A stretch of 64,000 nt of DNA from Deltaproteobacteria bacterium. Its GTDB lineage: Bacteria > Desulfobacterota > Desulfobacteria > Desulfobacterales > UBA5852. Shown piece after piece: positions 61,208 through 64,000 of the stretch. A program made the translations under genes and the position numbers. Below the pieces are notes generated by a model. It was not told where the DNA came from. It saw only the letters and a list, made by a program, of their open reading frames with translations, and did no database searches. Within the stretch, counting starts at the first letter, position 1. Each line of letters opens with the position of its first letter. The DNA lies in NCBI GenBank assembly GCA_020444045.1, contig JAHLLS010000004.1, forward strand, positions 1-64,000, given 5' to 3'.

Positions 61208-62218
61208 TCACGGCATCCAATCCAGTCCGCTGTCCAGAAAGGCGGCGACGGCAGCCCGGTATTGTTCGATGGAGCGCGCCTTGTGAATGTGCTTGCGGGC
61301 GGTTTCGCTGTCCTGAAAGCCCTGCGCAAAATATTTCCACAGTCCCTTCATGCGGTCCAGCAGATGGCCCGGCCCGCTCAAGCGAATGCGGTAGCGTTCA
61401 AAAAGCACATCGTGAAACTGCCGGAAGCGATCCTTTTTCCAGGCCGCATCGATCGTCGTGCTGTTTTTCAGCAGGCCCGGCAAGAACGGGTTGGCCAGCA
61501 CCCCCCGGCCCAGCATCCAGCCGGCGACGCCTTCAAACCGTTGTTCCAATTGCTGGAAGCCCGCCAGGTCGGTGATGTCGCCGTTGTAAATCACGGGGTG
61601 ACGACAAGCCGCAAGACACCAGGCAAAAGCGGACAGATCCGGTGTGCCGGCATACATCTGACTGCCGGTGCGCGGGTGGACAATGACGGATTCCAGAGGA
61701 TAGCGGTTGAAGATCGGCATTACCGCGTGGATTTCTGCGGCATCATGGCGCCCCAGCCGCGTTTTGATGGACAGCCGGTTGGGGATATGCGACAGCACGG
61801 TGTCCAGCAGGCGATCCAATCCGTCCGGGTCGCAGAGCAGTCCGGAACCGCGGCCTTTGTTGGCCACTTGGGGGAAAGGGCATCCGCAATTCAGGTTGAG
61901 GATGCCGTATCCCATGTCAAAAAGGTGATCGGCCAGGGTGATAAAATCTTCCGCACGCTTTGTTAATATCTGGGGAACAACCGGCATTTCCTGGTTTTCT
62001 TCGGGTTGCAGGTCGCGCACATGGGCGGGTTTGATGCGCCGTCCGGCATGGGTGGTCACAAAGGGTGCTACGGCCAGGTCGATGCCGCTGAAATGTTCGG
62101 CGTAGGTCCGGCGATAGATGGCGTCCGTGACACCCCGCAACGGCGCCAGATAAAAAGGACGGTGTGTTGACGGGAGGTTGCCCGTCTCGACGCTTTTCGA
62201 TGGCGATGCTGGATTCAT
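61208..62218 (-). CDS. tRNA-dihydrouridine synthase family protein
   Basis: 336 residues. FMN-dependent reduction of uridines in tRNA. The TIM-barrel start is FYLAPLRGVTDAIYRRTYAE; the catalytic Cys lies in GILNLNCGCPFPQVANKGRG, and SIKTRLGRHDAAEIHAVMPI and VIYNGDITDLAGFQQLEQRF are the FMN-binding strands; AGWMLGRGVLANPFLPGLL follows. Which of DusA/B/C it corresponds to cannot be told. It ends facing the EamA gene. Confidence 0.92.
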   Translation of the reverse strand: MNPASPSKSVETGNLPSTHRPFYLAPLRGVTDAIYRRTYAEHFSGIDLAVAPFVTTHAGRRIKPAHVRDLQPEENQEMPVVPQILTKRAEDFITLADHLFDMGYGILNLNCGCPFPQVANKGRGSGLLCDPDGLDRLLDTVLSHIPNRLSIKTRLGRHDAAEIHAVMPIFNRYPLESVIVHPRTGSQMYAGTPDLSAFAWCLAACRHPVIYNGDITDLAGFQQLEQRFEGVAGWMLGRGVLANPFLPGLLKNSTTIDAAWKKDRFRQFHDVLFERYRIRLSGPGHLLDRMKGLWKYFAQGFQDSETARKHIHKARSIEQYRAAVAAFLDSGLDWMP

Positions 62219-62366
62219 TTTGGCAATGTAGGCGCTTCTTTTCGGGAAGTCCAGATTCGAACGATATTTTTGGGTGGTGACGACGAGGACGGCCGCTGGG
62301 TGGTCCGGAGCCTTTTTCGGATAAACGGCGGAATGGCTGCTTGGGCTTTCAGGGAGAGCTTTTTAA

Positions 62367-63275
62367 ATGACGCGTCATTGGTCATCGCCGGTATTGGCTT
62401 ACATCGGACTCGTTCTGGCCATGATGTTATGGGCCAGCTCGTTCGTGGCCCTTAAGCTGGCCTTTCGCGGTTACGATCCCATGGTGGTCATCTTTGGCCG
62501 GATGGTCGTTGCCAGCATTTGTTTTGCGCCTTTTATTCCGACCTTTCGATCGGCCATGCCGTTTCTTCGTCAGGATTTTCGCCCCCTTCTCTTCATGGCG
62601 TTCTGCGAGCCGTGCCTCTATTTCCTTTTTGAAGCCCGGGCGATGCTGCTCACCACGGCGTCGCAGGCCGGTATGATTACCGCCATACTGCCGTTGATGG
62701 TCGCCGTCGGGGCCCGGGTCGTGCTTGGAGAGATCTTGACCGTACGGACGATGGTCGGTTTTGGGGTGGCGATCGTGGGGGCCTGCTGGCTGAGTGTGGC
62801 CGGTCAACCGTCAATGGACGCACCCAACCCTTTGCTGGGGAACTTTCTTGAATTCATGGCCATGGTTTGCGCCACCGGCTATATTATCAGCCTTAAACAT
62901 CTGACGGCCCGTTATTCCCCCTTTTTCCTGACCGCGGTACAAGCCTTCGTGGGGGCCGTGTTTTTCTTTCCGTTTCTATTTCTGCCATCAACCGCAAGTC
63001 CCAAGGGGTTTGATTTGATCCCGGCCCTGGCGATCGTTTACCTTGGCGCGGTGGTCACGCTGGGGGCGTATGGGTTGTATAACTATGGCGTCAGTCGGAT
63101 TCCCGTCAGCCGCGCTTCAATTTTTATCAACCTGATCCCCGTCTTTTCCGTTCTGCTGGGAGCTTTCCTTCTAGACGAGCGGTTTTCTTTTTTTCAGTAT
63201 GTTGCGTCGGGATTGGTTTTTATCGGGATTTATCTCAGTCAATATGGAGGCAGGCTGCGAGACAGTGTGAACTGA
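62367..63275 (+). CDS. EamA/DMT family transporter
   Basis: 302 residues, ten helices: LVLAMMLWASSFVALKLAFR, ARAMLLTTASQAGMITAILP, MAMVCATGYIISLKHLTARY and VSRIPVSRASIFINLIPVFS. Third EamA carrier within 4.1 kb. GGAG precedes ATG 62367 by eleven bases. Substrate unknown. Confidence 0.88.
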   Translation: MTRHWSSPVLAYIGLVLAMMLWASSFVALKLAFRGYDPMVVIFGRMVVASICFAPFIPTFRSAMPFLRQDFRPLLFMAFCEPCLYFLFEARAMLLTTASQAGMITAILPLMVAVGARVVLGEILTVRTMVGFGVAIVGACWLSVAGQPSMDAPNPLLGNFLEFMAMVCATGYIISLKHLTARYSPFFLTAVQAFVGAVFFFPFLFLPSTASPKGFDLIPALAIVYLGAVVTLGAYGLYNYGVSRIPVSRASIFINLIPVFSVLLGAFLLDERFSFFQYVASGLVFIGIYLSQYGGRLRDSVN

Positions 63276-63282
63276 GTTTTGA

Positions 63283-63891
63283 TTAGAAAAAACTGGAAAT
63301 CGACAGCGCGATCAAGACGATGGACAGCAGAACGCCAATCGATCCGATCAGGATGGGATGGCGAAAGGAGAACACATTGACGACGTGGTTGAATACATCC
63401 AGCCGATCCACCAACGGCTGGGTGGCAACCCACGAATTCAATCGATTTTCGATACGCTGTAAACGGCCGGGGGCGATGATCAGAAAAAGACCGACGATCA
63501 CCCCAATCACCCCGGCGAGTTTTCCCGCCATGACCAACCCTTCCAGTACCATCTCCCACAGCAGGCGTTGGGTGTCTTGAATCTGCAGGACACCCAGCAA
63601 GCGTGCGACATCCATTTGGGTGAACAGGAAAATCAGCGTTACCACCGATCCGATAATGAAACAACATCCACATGCCATCGGGTGCCTGTAGATGAACAAC
63701 TCGTTACGGATGGTCTGGTCGAAATAGGCCAGACGTTCTTTGAGGTGGTAAGTGCGGCTGAGGAATTCGTCGATCGCCCGCGTCCGTTCCGGAAAGAAAA
63801 TCAGGCTCAAGGAAAAAATCAAGCCGGCGACACCACAGACGATGGTCAGAATGGCCGTGGTGTCGAGGCAGATGTCAACAATCGCATTCAT
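63283..63891 (-). CDS. Four-helix membrane protein of unknown function
   Basis: 202 residues with four clear transmembrane segments: LTIVCGVAGLIFSLSLIFF, CCFIIGSVVTLIFLFTQM, LAGVIGVIVGLFLIIAP and ILIGSIGVLLSIVLIALS. Between helices 1 and 2 lies a charged cytoplasmic stretch (SRTYHLKERLAYFDQTIRNE), and helices 3-4 are joined by RLQRIENRLNSWVATQPLVD. The two halves show a similar pattern (helix, PxR-x-R..., N/D-x-F-x-x-R, helix), which suggests internal duplication. No family recognised. Start ATG 63891. Confidence 0.65.
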   Translation of the reverse strand: MNAIVDICLDTTAILTIVCGVAGLIFSLSLIFFPERTRAIDEFLSRTYHLKERLAYFDQTIRNELFIYRHPMACGCCFIIGSVVTLIFLFTQMDVARLLGVLQIQDTQRLLWEMVLEGLVMAGKLAGVIGVIVGLFLIIAPGRLQRIENRLNSWVATQPLVDRLDVFNHVVNVFSFRHPILIGSIGVLLSIVLIALSISSFF

Positions 63892-64000
63892 TCGCGTTCT
63901 TTCATGTCAGAGAGGAGTCCCTGATTGGTAATGCCCCTGACAAATGCCGTCTGGCGCGACCGAGTGGTGCGGGGCCCAACAGAGGGCAACGTTGCGAGCG

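Noticed and set aside
62240-62275. tRNA-like T-loop (CGTTCGAATC on the minus strand)
   Set aside because: There is no matching acceptor, D or anticodon stem around it.

Overview
The window looks like chromosomal DNA of a GC-rich, mesophilic Desulfobacterota bacterium, most like the Desulfobacteraceae/Desulfosarcinaceae. I infer this from the gene content and style: an ADP-forming acyl-CoA synthetase, a Uxx-star type selenoprotein, a CcsA-HemA-siroheme cluster, a complete histidine degradation set joined to a Liv-type ABC transporter, and intergenic repeats that translate as IPDRVRND-like peptides. No rRNA, tRNA, CRISPR array or complete insertion sequence was seen.

Layout. 1-4530: the 3' part of clpB, a Cache-domain membrane sensor with a cysteine-rich tail, and a lone KAS III gene flanked by dispersed repeats. 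4531-7600: an AT-rich accessory island. It holds a truncated integron-type integrase, two convincing attC sites and one weaker one, cassette-like small genes (a zinc-ribbon membrane peptide that seems to need a frameshift, an ABM monooxygenase, a DsrE-like protein), a higBA toxin-antitoxin pair, and a glutaredoxin-like gene with two in-frame UGA codons, each followed by a hairpin at nearly the same distance. 7729-15480: an MFS carrier, a UPF0316 protein, an M48 lipoprotein protease, a carboxymuconolactone-decarboxylase-like protein, a membrane-anchored dockerin-like protein, a solute-binding protein and a PAS-GGDEF protein. 15481-18300: a decaying stretch with a truncated secreted protein joined head to head to the 3' end of a ribB-like gene, one intact secreted protein, and a broken HD/histidine-phosphatase gene pair. 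18323-20511: an NhaD/ArsB-type permease overlapping an eIF2B-like gene.

20834-25474 is a tetrapyrrole and cytochrome c maturation operon (DHH phosphoesterase, MBL hydrolase, precorrin-2 dehydrogenase, CcsA, HemA). 25494-28385 holds nth, a PP-loop protein and rlmN. 28600-34887 is the classical translation cluster ffh-rpsP-khpA-rimM-trmD-SPOUT methylase-rplS-rnhB-yraN-rsmI. 35048-42126 holds acyl-CoA and lipid-related genes (ADP-forming synthetase, phosphopantetheinyl transferase, AMP-binding protein with degenerate active-site motifs), a zinc-ribbon protein and a beta-CASP hydrolase. 42706-44654 has a small HEAT-like protein and a thioredoxin-rhodanese-MauE periplasmic redox module.

44970-59212 is a histidine catabolism locus. 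HutC sits between two divergent units. On the minus strand lie hutU-hutI-cyclodeaminase-livHMGFK, ended by a perfect 17-bp hairpin, with an aspartoacylase-like gene beyond it. On the plus strand lie hutC-hutH-ftcD-B12-binding-like protein-EamA carrier. Together they would import histidine and convert it to glutamate, ammonia and a folate-bound C1 unit. The window ends with two more EamA carriers, a Dus enzyme and an unknown four-helix membrane protein.

The most novel candidates are the double-UGA glutaredoxin-like gene at 7360-7572 and the integron remnant beside it.
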